From: Paragordius varius
Lineage: Eukaryota > Nematomorpha
Direction: 5' to 3'
Length of the DNA stretch: 64,000 nucleotides
Assembly: GCA_964247055.1 (NCBI GenBank)
Contig: OZ176051.1
Location: 13,206,001-13,270,000 of the forward strand
Shown one piece after another: positions 27,101 through 34,703 of this stretch (position 1 is its first letter; every line of letters begins with the position of its first letter). Below the pieces are notes generated by a model. It saw only the letters and a list, made by a program, of their open reading frames with translations. It searched no databases and had not been told where the DNA came from. The translations under genes were made by a program, and so were the position numbers.

Positions 27101-28513
27101 ATTAATAATCGATTGCGCTTAAAAAAATCAATAGAAGCAAAGAGTCAACTAAATATTTTTGGTTATCTTAATTACCCTAACGTAAATTATTGATTTAGAA
27201 AAGGTGCCCAACACGAGACACAACGCAATTTTGACCGGCTTGCAAATTACAAAAAATAATATCTAATTTCGATATGCAAAAATATTCTATAATCATTAAA
27301 TAATCATATTAATATCATATTTCTCTTTAATAAAATTCTTAATTTACCCAAAATTTTCACAACTCTTTAAGTTTTGTTAGCGCCAATTATTGTTTAAATA
27401 GGTGTTTCATTAAATATGTGTATGACATCTTATCTAAGTTGAATATAATGTGCTATCGGTTCCTTAAGGTAAAAGTTAGATAATATTTTTTATTAAATGC
27501 GGTCAACTGGATTTTTTAACTTGGATATTTCAATCTCAAAGTCAGTTTTGTTGGGCATCTCTGAATGTTTCTTATTTTTTTAAAAACCATTTATATCTTA
27601 CAATAATTAAAGGTAAGAAATCGCATTTTGACGTCAAATATTAAAAAAACTTGCAATTGTGCTCTAGTTTTCATACTAATTATTTGATAACAAAATTCAC
27701 GCATTATATAGCTTTAAAAAATAGTTTAAAAATTATTTTATGTTTTCTAAGCTGAAGTAGCAAATATCTAAAAAAAACTCCAAAATTTATGATATTATGT
27801 GACATTAAGGGCAGAAATTCTATTGACTTGGCTTTATATTCACATGTTATTCTCAATGTCATAAATATTTTTTGAGCCATTATGACCTTATTTGTACAAA
27901 TTATACACTACCTCCTCATAAAAAATATCTATAAATAATCCGTTCTTATTGAGTCCTAAATCCCTTTTTGGACCCGGTATGTTGGATATCGCATAAATTT
28001 TTTTATCAAATTTGACGCCAAAATACCGTTAATTCTGGTCAATCTTTCATTAGCCAGAGTTGTCATTATATAATTATTCTCTTCAGATTTCCAATTCAAA
28101 CGGATCGCAAGGCAAAGGTTTCATAAATAGGCCCATAAGTGATGTTGTGGACTGGAAACTGGTTGGAGAAAAATATTTGGATATACAAGTAGATATGAAT
28201 TAAATATATTTATCTAAATGAGATATTTTCAATTATTATATAAACAAAGCGAAAATTCCCTTAAAAATTCGCATTTAACAGCAATAATAATACCGTGATG
28301 AAATATATTTTTATTTTATGTTAAATATTTTACTTTATCCAATTTTATTTAAACACATAGGGTATTAAACTAGACAAAACCGAAATGCATCAAAATCTAG
28401 GCAGAGATGTTTTAACCAATTCAAAAAAGGGTGCCTTTGCCGAAACCACTGATATGCTTCAGAAAGTTTTAGATACGGAGAAACCTCGAACTGCAAACCG
28501 GATGGGATTATAA
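1173..28513 (+). CDS. nompC: NOMPC-like TRPN mechanotransduction channel, 29 exons
   Basis: Ankyrin-tethered mechanically gated cation channel of the TRPN family, acting in the membrane of mechanosensory cilia or dendrites. Exons as read: 1173-1391, 1885-1986, 2025-2123, 2217-2435, 3157-3281, 6877-6978, 10236-10436, 10735-10935, 15305-15406, 15651-15746, 16697-16825, 16877-17005, 17125-17340, 17806-18003, 18247-18447, 19711-19812, 19867-19965, 20035-20286, 20519-20824, 20877-21193, 21420-21815, 21888-22074, 22138-22303, 22386-22555, 23177-23400, 26273-26408, 26736-26866, 28087-28188, 28361-28513. The product would be about 1,700 residues, close to fly NOMPC as I recall it. It has an N-terminal segment, 29 ankyrin repeats, a linker, six membrane segments with a pore loop, a TRP helix and a short tail. 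Nearly all borders are GT/AG and phases agree throughout, except that exons 5 and 21 each lack one nucleotide (assembly error or decay). The start codon at 1173 is tentative. Confidence 0.88.
1885..21193 (+). CDS. nompC: nompC exons 2-20: 29 ankyrin repeats
   Basis: Nineteen exons encode 29 ankyrin repeats, the number known for NOMPC, where the helical spring links the channel to microtubules. Repeats per exon, in order: 1,1,2,1,1,2,2,1,1,1,1,2,2,2,1,1,2,3,2. Typical motifs are TPLHIAAWEGDAQIVEIL (exon 6), TALHLAAFGNIRIVNLLL (exon 10) and TPLHLAAQNGQVDVCKTLL (exon 15). Apart from exon 20, every junction is phase 0, and single-repeat exons are 96-102 nt, so exons and repeats are in register. 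Exon 5 (3157-3281) is one nucleotide short of a whole frame next to a GGGG run. Exon 20 ends in phase 2 and also carries the start of the linker, with the family motif EYVLNSPAPIE. Confidence 0.9.
3370..3605 (+). repeat. 5' LTR of the Gypsy-type fossil
   Basis: Starts TGTAGTTG, ends GATACA, and carries an AATAAAAGA polyadenylation-like box. It aligns along its length with 6531-6736. A TGGCGAC sequence shortly after it may be the primer-binding site. Confidence 0.75.
6531..6736 (+). repeat. 3' LTR of the Gypsy-type fossil
   Basis: Direct repeat of 3370-3605, about 30 bp shorter through small length differences. Shared blocks include ATGACACAA, TTACATCATAT, TTTATGTTCG, GTAGAATAAAAGA and TTCATGTTTAAAT. 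No clear flanking target duplication was found. Confidence 0.75.
7450..8023. mobile_element. MITE, Tc1/mariner-like family 'ACACTTCG', copy A
   Basis: A non-coding element in nompC intron 6. It begins TA-ACACTTCGATTC and ends in inverted form (AATCGAAGGAC ... AAG), with an inner inverted block at each end around TACCCC. The same family recurs at 18578-19095 and 51553-52111, and in more diverged form near 39463-39832, 40870-41345 and 55670-56175. TA flanks suggest Tc1/mariner-type mobilisation. It has no transposase. Confidence 0.75.
8024..10235. other. Rest of nompC intron 6, nothing recognised
   Basis: AT-rich intron. The stretch 8280-8830 is somewhat less AT-rich than its surroundings and could be a decayed element, but I could not match it to a family on either strand. 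No exon with ankyrin character is seen here, and exons 6 and 7 join in phase without one. Confidence 0.4.
11186..13523. mobile_element. hAT-type MITE with perfect 8-bp target duplication, split by another hAT
   Basis: Terminal inverted repeats are CAGTGGCGTACC at the left and, inverted, CAGGGGCGTACC at the right. The flanks 11178-11185 and 13524-13531 are both TGGCCCTG, an exact 8-bp duplication typical of hAT elements. Ends are rich in GGCGCCC blocks. The element proper is only about 390 bp (11186-11402 plus 13353-13523, with the inner target duplication counted once); the rest is the inner hAT at 11411-13352. Confidence 0.9.
11411..13352 (+). mobile_element. Degenerate hAT DNA transposon with transposase remnants
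   Basis: Ends are CAGTGGTATTC and, inverted, CAGTGGTACTC. Flanks GTGTATAT (11403-11410) and GTATATAT (13353-13360) are an 8-bp duplication with one difference. Inside, + strand, are remnants of a hAT transposase of the ZBED5/GTF2IRD2 type. They include MEKLVPICTDGCPPMIG at 12076 (family signature near W-LVGVCTDGAPAM) and, near 13010-13110, MKYVKNTYGNRLTNDHMDEV, which resembles the C-terminal dimerisation motif. Reading frames are interrupted by several stops and shifts, so no active enzyme is encoded. Confidence 0.82.
14300..15162. mobile_element. hAT-like MITE with GGAACCGG-rich subterminal repeats
   Basis: Ends are CAGGGCTTTTGAACCG and, inverted, CAGGGCTTGGAACCGG. The first and last ~120 bp are packed with GGAACC/GGTTCC motifs that form long inverted arms around an AT-rich centre without coding capacity. 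The flanking 8 bases are only partly alike (ATTTATAT and ATATATAC), so the hAT assignment rests on the CAGGGC ends. Confidence 0.72.
18466..19185. mobile_element. hAT-like MITE in nompC intron 15, hosting another MITE
   Basis: Ends are CAGAGGCGTAGC and, inverted, CAGTGGTGTAAC, with GGCGCCC and GGCGTCGG blocks near the ends. These are like the element at 11186-13523. Flanks are TTTATAAC and TTTAACAT, a poor duplication. Most of its interior is the TA-flanked MITE at 18578-19095. Confidence 0.68.
18578..19095. mobile_element. 'ACACTTCG' MITE, copy C, nested in a hAT-like MITE
   Basis: Starts TA-ACACTTCGAT, has the inner TACCCC palindrome arm, and ends ATGT-TA. It shares long blocks with copies A (7450) and B (51553), such as GAAACGG followed by an AAATTTATGC-like run. 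It lies entirely inside the hAT-like ends of 18466-19185 and so arrived later. Confidence 0.75.
21420..23400 (+). CDS. nompC: nompC exons 21-25: linker, membrane segments S1-S6 and pore
   Basis: Exon 21 carries the linker (RNKERARELNLTGTYCEAMA, parallel to fly KEKERAKDL and QCEAMA) and the first hydrophobic segment. Exons 22 and 23 give further membrane helices, starting FICYLGSHVIF, parallel to fly FMSYLTSHIY. Exon 24 has the FGPWA motif and S5. Exon 25 has the pore helix and loop (IQSFEALIFALFGVPTLDKF) and S6 (LLTLLIAMLSYTYNTIQ). Exon 21 is one nucleotide short of a whole frame next to CCATGG. Remaining phases (1, 2, 1, 0) fit across introns. The extracellular stretch before the pore is shorter than in the fly, and the pore residues differ. 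Confidence 0.87.
24054..24098. repeat. (AT)n microsatellite
   Basis: Uninterrupted alternating AT of about 45 bp in nompC intron 25. Confidence 0.95.
24380..24660. mobile_element. MITE of the 'TTCAAATTCACCCT' family, short copy
   Basis: The left end has TTCAAATTCACCCTCGAACA and the right end has the inverse (GTGTGAATTTGAATTG and GAATTTGAATTGTAAATGG). The AT-rich centre is shared with the copy at 32323-32724. Only one or two tandem units remain per arm. Confidence 0.7.
26273..28513 (+). CDS. nompC: nompC exons 26-29: TRP helix and cytoplasmic tail
   Basis: Exon 26 (26273-26408) encodes the TRP-box helix after S6 (ESDLEWKYGRGQLIINTE, parallel to fly QSDIEWKFGLSKLIRN) and the family motif PAPSPINL (fly APSPLNL). 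Exons 27 and 28 are less conserved; exon 28 keeps VVDWKLVGEKYLDI, like fly VADWEAIAKKYRAL. Exon 29 (28361-28513) is 51 codons including the TAA stop, and ends TANRMGL. Phases 0, 1, 0, 0 agree across the three introns. Confidence 0.85.
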
Positions 28514-28719
28514 TTATCTTACATGATATCTTGCAGACCATTAACTTCATTTATACGTAGGCACCCTAAAGATATAATCAAATTTAGGGAATCAATTTTG
28601 CATGCTGTTAATAGATTATTATAACTTTTTAGCGGCCGTTATATTTAGGCACATTACCTTGTTTAGTTGGATACGCCTATAAATCTTATATTGTTTCTAC
28701 TACCTTTTGATTATATCAC

Positions 28720-28725
28720 AATAAA
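28720..28725 (+). promoter_or_regulatory. Poly(A) signal of the nompC-like gene
   Basis: AATAAA about 207 bp after the stop codon, followed within 30 bp by a T-rich/GT-rich stretch. This is the first canonical signal after the stop. Confidence 0.6.
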
Positions 28726-29051
28726 TGTTTATTTTGTCCTTAACCGTGTCATAGGCTACTTTTGTAAAAAATGGTTTCTAAAAAAGAATCATATTTAATT
28801 TAATAAAGCATTTATTTCTCTTATTGCCAATTAACCCCAATCATTTATTAATAGCCCATTATATCCAAAAAGTAATATCTTAAGTAGGATTTTGTAATTT
28901 TCGTTGTGAGGGACAAAAATTTATGGTCTAGATTGTTTTGATAATTTTTGTAGCTATTTTATAGAATATTAAGACGTCAATGTTATATTATGGTGTGTAT
29001 AGGGTTGAGGATTTGATGGACACTCGTCTTCGTATCGTCTTTGTGTAATGG

Positions 29052-30425
29052 CTAGCCATTGTATCCGTATAGAAGCTGTCTGTAATATTTGCGATCCTGC
29101 CAGGCGTTATCATCAATGTTGGCAACACTTAAATCATTATTTATTGTTTTTTCCCAGTTGAATGTTGGTCTGCCCCTGCGATTGTTACCTTCGGGATGTA
29201 GGGATAAAATTTTATTTGTCCATTGTTCTGGAGCACGTTTGATGTGTCCGAAATATCTAAGCCTATTTTTTCTGAGCATGACATTTAAAGGTTCAATTTG
29301 GTAGAGTTGATGTAAATTTGAATTTGACTTATTGGGTTGGAATAAATTTAGTATCCGTTTTTCTAAGTTCATTAGTTTTTTCTCGATTGAATCTGTCATC
29401 GGCCACGTTTCGTAACCATACAGGAGTATGGGACTTATGCCGGCTTTGTAAATCAAACCTTTGTTTTTTGCTGATATGTGTTTATTTTTGAGGACAAATT
29501 TAAGTTGATGATATTTTACCCAAGCCTGTTGGGATCTATATTTAACTGATTGGTTTATTCCACCTAGGCAATGTATGACATCGCCCAAGTATTTGAAATT
29601 ATTCACCAATTCGATTTTGGTGTCTGCCATATAAACGTAATTTAGGGAAGTGGATGAGTGATTTATTGTTTTATTTTTACATGATTCACATATAAATTTG
29701 TCATTGTTGATTAATTTCCCTTTTATAAGCGAGCACTTTTTGTGTACCCACTTATTGCATGATGTACATAGGATTGAATTGAGTTTAACATCTAAATCAC
29801 ATACTCCACATGGAAACTTAGGTCGTTCATATACAGTTTCACCCGTTATCATCACCTTTGTTTTGCTTATATTTATATTCATTCCACCCTTTTCTAAGTG
29901 TGATTTCCATGTGTTGTACTTTTGATTTAATGCTTCCATTGATGTTGCGGTGAGGACAATGTCGTCCGCATAGATAAGTTCCCATGGTGGGCCTTGTTTT
30001 ATATCTTTTGTTAGGTAATCCATTATTAAAATGAAGAGTAGAGGGCTTAGGATGGAGCCTTGATGAAGACCAGATTCGTTTGGAACAAAAGCTGTGTTAC
30101 CTAGTGTTAATCTGACGCAGTTTGTTGTTTTGTAGTACATCATTTCTATTGATTTAATTATCCAATCATCTACATTATTGGCTCGTAGTGTGGATGTGAT
30201 CAACTTCCTGGGGATACAATCAAAGGCCCTTTGTAAATCAATAAAAACATGATATAGTTTTTTATTTTTCGCTAAATAGTTCTCTTGCAATCTTCTCAAA
30301 ATGAAGATTGCATCCATTGTGCTACTGTTTGGTTTATAGGCATATTGTGATTCCTGTATACTAACGATTGATCTTAGTTTTGAATCAATAATGGATTCAA
30401 AAATTTTTAACGGGTGTTCCAACAA
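29052..30425 (-). pseudogene. LINE reverse transcriptase with embedded PHD-like zinc finger
   Basis: An open stretch of 457 codons with reverse transcriptase motifs: FIDLQRAFDCIPR (motif A), GLHQGSILSPLLFILIMDYL (motif B) and YADDIVL (motif C). A Cys/His cluster follows (CGVC, CTSC, HKKC, CESC; C4HC3-like), resembling a PHD finger inserted between palm and thumb. After it come the thumb-like YGYETWPMTDSIEKKLMNLE and the C-terminal RLRYFGHIKR motif. Upstream palm sequence (KNNKATGPSELSCDMIKALP) lies at about 30500-30640 in another frame. Confidence 0.87.
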
Positions 30426-30900
30426 CTTTAGTGGTCTGTAGGAGGAACAAACGAGTATGTCTCCTTTGTTTTTATAAATGGGTATGATGGTGCTTTTTGA
30501 CCAACATTAGGGATGCGATTCGTTGATAAGATTAGATTGAATATGTTAGTTAAATGTATAATGCATTGTGGTAAAGCTTTGATCATGTCACAGCTGAGTT
30601 CAGATGGACCTGTAGCTTTGTTATTTTTCATCTTGGTCAAGGCATCTCTTACATCGTCTGTTAATGGTCGAGGGCCAATTGCTGGTGGTTGGTTTATTGT
30701 TTCAAAATCATGTTTTTGTGCAAATTGTTCTTTGTAATACGTTGTCCAGACATTGCTTATGTCACTCCACTCAGTTATTAGTTGTTGATCTTTATCTTTA
30801 ATATAGGAAATTTGTTTAATGTTTTATTATTGTTAACTGAATTTATTGTTCGAAAAATCTTAAGATTTTTCATGTCTTGTTCTAATTTTTTAGCTAAACC

Positions 30901-32007
30901 TCAAGCTTTTTTGTTGGCTGAAATATTGATGGCTTGTTGTAAATTTTTATTTGATTTGATATATGATTCCAAGTCTCTTTTATCTTTTGTTTGTTTCCAT
31001 CTTTTATAGTTATTGCGTTTAATTTTAATTAAAGGTTTTATGGATTCTGACCACCACAAATTTGATTGTTGTTTTTTCCTGTATATTTTCTTTCTGCCAC
31101 AATAATTAAGCACATTTGGGATGATGCTGTTTTTAAAATTATCCCAAGCTTGTTCAGATGTTTTGTGGTTGAGACTAAGCGATGCATTGACAGTTTCTGA
31201 GAGTTGAAGTTTAAGATCAGGAAGGTGTAGTTTTTCTAAGTTTATTTTAGGTTTCTGGTTACTATGGTAATAGGATTTGTTTATTGTTATTATTGCTACA
31301 ATTAATTTATGTTGTGTGTCAGTAAGGTATGTTTTAGAGTCTTTAATGAATTTTCTATCTTGAATGGGTGTTAAAATGTAGTCTACCATAGAATTTTGAT
31401 TACCACTTGTATAAGTTATTAATTTTTTTGCTGGTTTCGTGAAGAGGGTATTGCAGATAGTAAGTCTAAGAGATGCGCAGTATTCTAATAATGTATCACC
31501 TTCTTTGTTACGGCTGCCAAAAGCGTTTCCTCCATGTATTCTCATATAGTCTTCACCATTAGTGCCAACGTGGGAATTGAAATCTCCACCTATAAAAATT
31601 TTGTCATTTGGAGGTATTGCATGGGAAATGTCGTATAGTTGGTTCCAAAAGGCTTGTTTGGTTGCTTCGCTTAATCCAGACTGGGGAGCATAGATCGAAA
31701 GTATGTTAAGAATTTGTTTTTTAAAGCCGATACGTATTTGGATAATTCTTTCGTTGTGTCTGTTTACTTCTATTATATTATCACAATATTCATTTTTAAT
31801 AGCTATAGCTACTCCATGTTGGCCTTTCATTTGACCTTTGTAGAAAATTGTATAGTTGTCTATATTCAGCTTTCCCTCAGATTTATATCTTGTTTCCTGG
31901 AGACAACAGATGTCAATGTTTTTCTCTTTTATTTGGTCGATAACTAAGTTTGATCTACCGACTAGCGTCGAGATATTCCAAGTGCCGATCTTAAGTGGTT
32001 TTACCAT
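30901..32007 (-). pseudogene. LINE endonuclease domain (AP/EEP type)
   Basis: An open stretch of 368 codons carrying a full set of endonuclease/exonuclease/phosphatase-fold motifs, which nick target DNA to prime reverse transcription. In order these are KIGTWNISTL (Asn), CLQET (catalytic Glu), IFIGGDFNSHVG (Asp/Asn), SMVDYILTP (Asp) and LTDTQHKLIV (catalytic His). The frame ends at 30901, but coding sense continues in another frame (QQLITEWSDISNVWTTYYKE, about 30700-30790), so a frameshift separates endonuclease from reverse transcriptase. Confidence 0.85.
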
Positions 32008-32322
32008 ATTGTTGGGTGTTTTTTTTGTGGTTTTTTAGGAGAGCATTAATATTGTTATCATGTAAATTAATATTATTATCAAAATTAAGATTATCACATA
32101 TATTAATATCATTAATAAAATTATTTGTAAGATTAATATTATCATTTTTAAAATATATATCATTGTTTAAAAGTGTTGTCAATTCATTCATTATTTTCAT
32201 ATACGGTATGATTAAGGCGATTGTTTTACAATTTGCATGCCTCTGCAAATCAAGAGACTATTTCGGTGCCCCTGACCTATGGAATTGCCTTTCTGGGCTT
32301 ACGGAGTTCCATCCCCGCTTAC

Positions 32323-32724
32323 ATATACCATTTACAGTTCAAATTCACCCTTAAACAATTCAAATTCACCCTCGAACAATTCAAGTTCACCCTTGAACAA
32401 TTCAAATTCACCCTCGAACAATTCAAATTCACCCTCAAATAAATAACATGTTTTTTAAGATTAAAAATTACCTATATTTTAATATATTTTTAAAAAATAA
32501 AATTTTGTTTTAAATTAAAAAAATACTGAAAAAAATAATTAATTATGCCATAAAGATATATTTTATATTAAAAATGAGTTATATTAGTTCGAAAAAACAT
32601 AATTTATTTTTAGGGTGAATTTGAATTGTTCGAGGGTGAATTTGAATTGTTCGAGGGTGAATTTGAATTGTTCAAGGGTGAATTTGAATTGTTTAAGGGT
32701 GAATTTGAACTGTAAATGGTATAT
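32323..32724. mobile_element. MITE whose arms are five 21-bp tandem repeats each
   Basis: Both ends carry ATATACCATTTACAGTTC (right end inverted). Each arm continues with five near-identical 21-bp units (TTCAAATTCACCCTCGAACA plus one A). The right arm is the inverse, leaving an AT-rich centre of about 170 bp. Left array about 32338-32442, right array about 32612-32713. Related copies are at 24380-24660 and 46795-47085. Flanking TA dinucleotides are compatible with Tc1/mariner-type insertion. Confidence 0.82.
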
Positions 32725-32954
32725 ATTACAAATTGGTTGTTTCTAGCAACTGGTTATAGCGCCAGATAAACCCGCTTTATCATCTGTGTGAATGCAGGTA
32801 TTGTGGTATTTTATAGGAAAAAATAATGGTAGTTTATTTTTTCCACCACACCCCACACAGATGATTTCTTTCCTTTACCGCTCCCGTTGGTATTAACCAG
32901 GGTGCACCACGCGGAGGTGGGAGTCGGACTTTGCACCCCGATTTGATGGACACT

Positions 32955-33490
32955 GTTTAAAAATTTAATGTATTAAACTTCAAATTAAAAAGTCATATAA
33001 GTAAAAGGCCCGATATATCTCTAATATTTTCTTAATTTGCAATTCGGGATAAACAACGGGTTTATATTAAAACAATTGTATATAATCGTATTCCGCTTCG
33101 TTGGGCTATTTAAAAAGAGTGGCAAAAAATCTTGTCAGATTCACTGGTAAAATCCCAAAAAATTGGGTTTAATGTACCAACAGTTAATGCGTGAACCCCA
33201 AAAATTTTAATTTGATCTGTTGACCCTCTTCTTAGAAACTGCGAATCCACATTAAAATTTTGGTATACTTTAACTGCAATTTATATAGTATTATCTGTGA
33301 TGAAATTTTTTTCTGTGAATTTCTTCAAATGTTTAATATTATTTAACAGATTTATAGCTCTGGTTGCCTTTATATAGAAAATAGTGGATCTGCAAAACTT
33401 AAAATATACGCTATTTATGTGATTGTCTATTTATGAGGCCTAAACCTTAGGCGGTCAATAAAAGCGCTATGCAAAACTTATTTAATATAA

Positions 33491-33571
<81 letters not shown>

Positions 33572-34703
33572 GTACGAATGTATCATGAGTTTTTATATTT
33601 GATTGAAAGCTTAATTTTATAGTTTAAGAATGGACCTCTACCCGGCGGATTTGACTATTTTGGTTATGTGCGAAATATCAGTTTTGCTTAATCCATAAGA
33701 CCCCATTTTTTTGAAAATTAGCAAAGCCTTATTTCCATATAATGGCTTATTTTAGATGGTTCAGCCCTGGCAAAGCGCCTAGATATTTTGTTTATAAATT
33801 GAAACATTCTAATGGCTAGAGTGAAAAATTGTTTAAAACTATATATAGGGGCGTATTGACTCAAAGTGAAGGTTAATATAGCGGCTTATTCAAAAGCACA
33901 CAACTAAAAAATTTAATTTATACTGAAAATGTGTCTCATAAATGCTAACACATGAAGATCGTAGGCTCCCCCCAGCTAATTTCAAACCGCTAGGCTTAAA
34001 TTTTTATCCTATAGAAGAATATATAACCCAATTGTAGTTTCACAACGTGAGAAATTGTTTTAACGCAAAATTATTTTTAGATGGTGGTGTAAAAAAAGGA
34101 TAGAGCTATTATCAGCGTCTGATTTAAAAAACCGCTAAAAAATTATTGCTTTTGTACTGGGATTACCTGAATCAATTATAAATGGTCTCTTACTTATTCA
34201 AATTTTCACACTCTATACGTTAGCGTATTTAACATAGGTTAACCCTAACCCTGTATTAATATAAAAAAAACCCTCAACTCTTTATACATTAAATAACAAT
34301 GGTCATTTAGCTTTTACAAAAAGAAGGCCATGTTTTTCCTGCCCGGGGATTAAAAAAATTAAGCTAAATTCTTTTATATTAAATGCCTGAAACATTATTG
34401 GTTTTATATAGTTGCATGGGAAAAATTGCTGCCATGTTATTAAGGCGTTTTCATAAGGTGCATCTTACAGGAGTTTATTTAAAAAAGATTTATGGAAATG
34501 ATTAAAAATCTTATTCAAATTTAGATATTTGCCTTGAAGCCACATTATTTTATATAATGACGCGTGTTAGAATAAATAGAGCCCCGCATTCCTACCCAAC
34601 TACACAAATTAGATCTATTTTAAATTTAGATTTAATTAAAATAACCAATTTAAATTGATTCTAATATATTTAAAATATTTGAAAACTGAAACAGAAAGAA
34701 TTA
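32955..34703. other. Intergenic, no gene seen
   Basis: AT-rich DNA with a long (AT)n tract at 33502-33564 preceded by ACAT units. No coding exon or recognisable transposon was found. Confidence 0.5.
33502..33564. repeat. (AT)n microsatellite
   Basis: About 60 bp of alternating AT, preceded by three ACAT-like units. Confidence 0.95.

Larger units (their letters stand above)
29010..32954 (-). mobile_element. RTE-like LINE, nearly full length, interrupted
   Basis: Non-LTR retrotransposon on the - strand. The order is apurinic-type endonuclease, reverse transcriptase, then a C-terminal region, with a very short 3' end after the last stop (29052). The identical 15-mers GATTTGATGGACACT at 29010-29024 and 32940-32954 look like target-site duplications, which would make the element body 29025-32939. 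An endonuclease of the CFDP2-like type and a minimal 3' UTR suggest the RTE clade (inference). A TTCAAATTCACCCT MITE (32323-32724) sits in its 5' region. The coding frame is shifted at about 30900 and again at about 30430-30530, so it is probably inactive. Confidence 0.8.

Noticed and set aside
32221-32442. Open frame with the seven-residue repeat QFKFTLE, looking like a small repetitive protein
   Set aside because: It is the translation of the 21-bp tandem repeats in the left arm of a MITE. The unit length being a multiple of three keeps the frame open, and no start context or splice support was found.
32330-32713. Regularly spaced repeats that might suggest a CRISPR array
   Set aside because: Units are directly adjacent without spacers, inverted between two arms, and the DNA is eukaryotic.
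34237-34258. TTAACCCTAACCCT, a telomere-like motif
   Set aside because: There are only about two units, with no array around them; chance in an AT-rich region.
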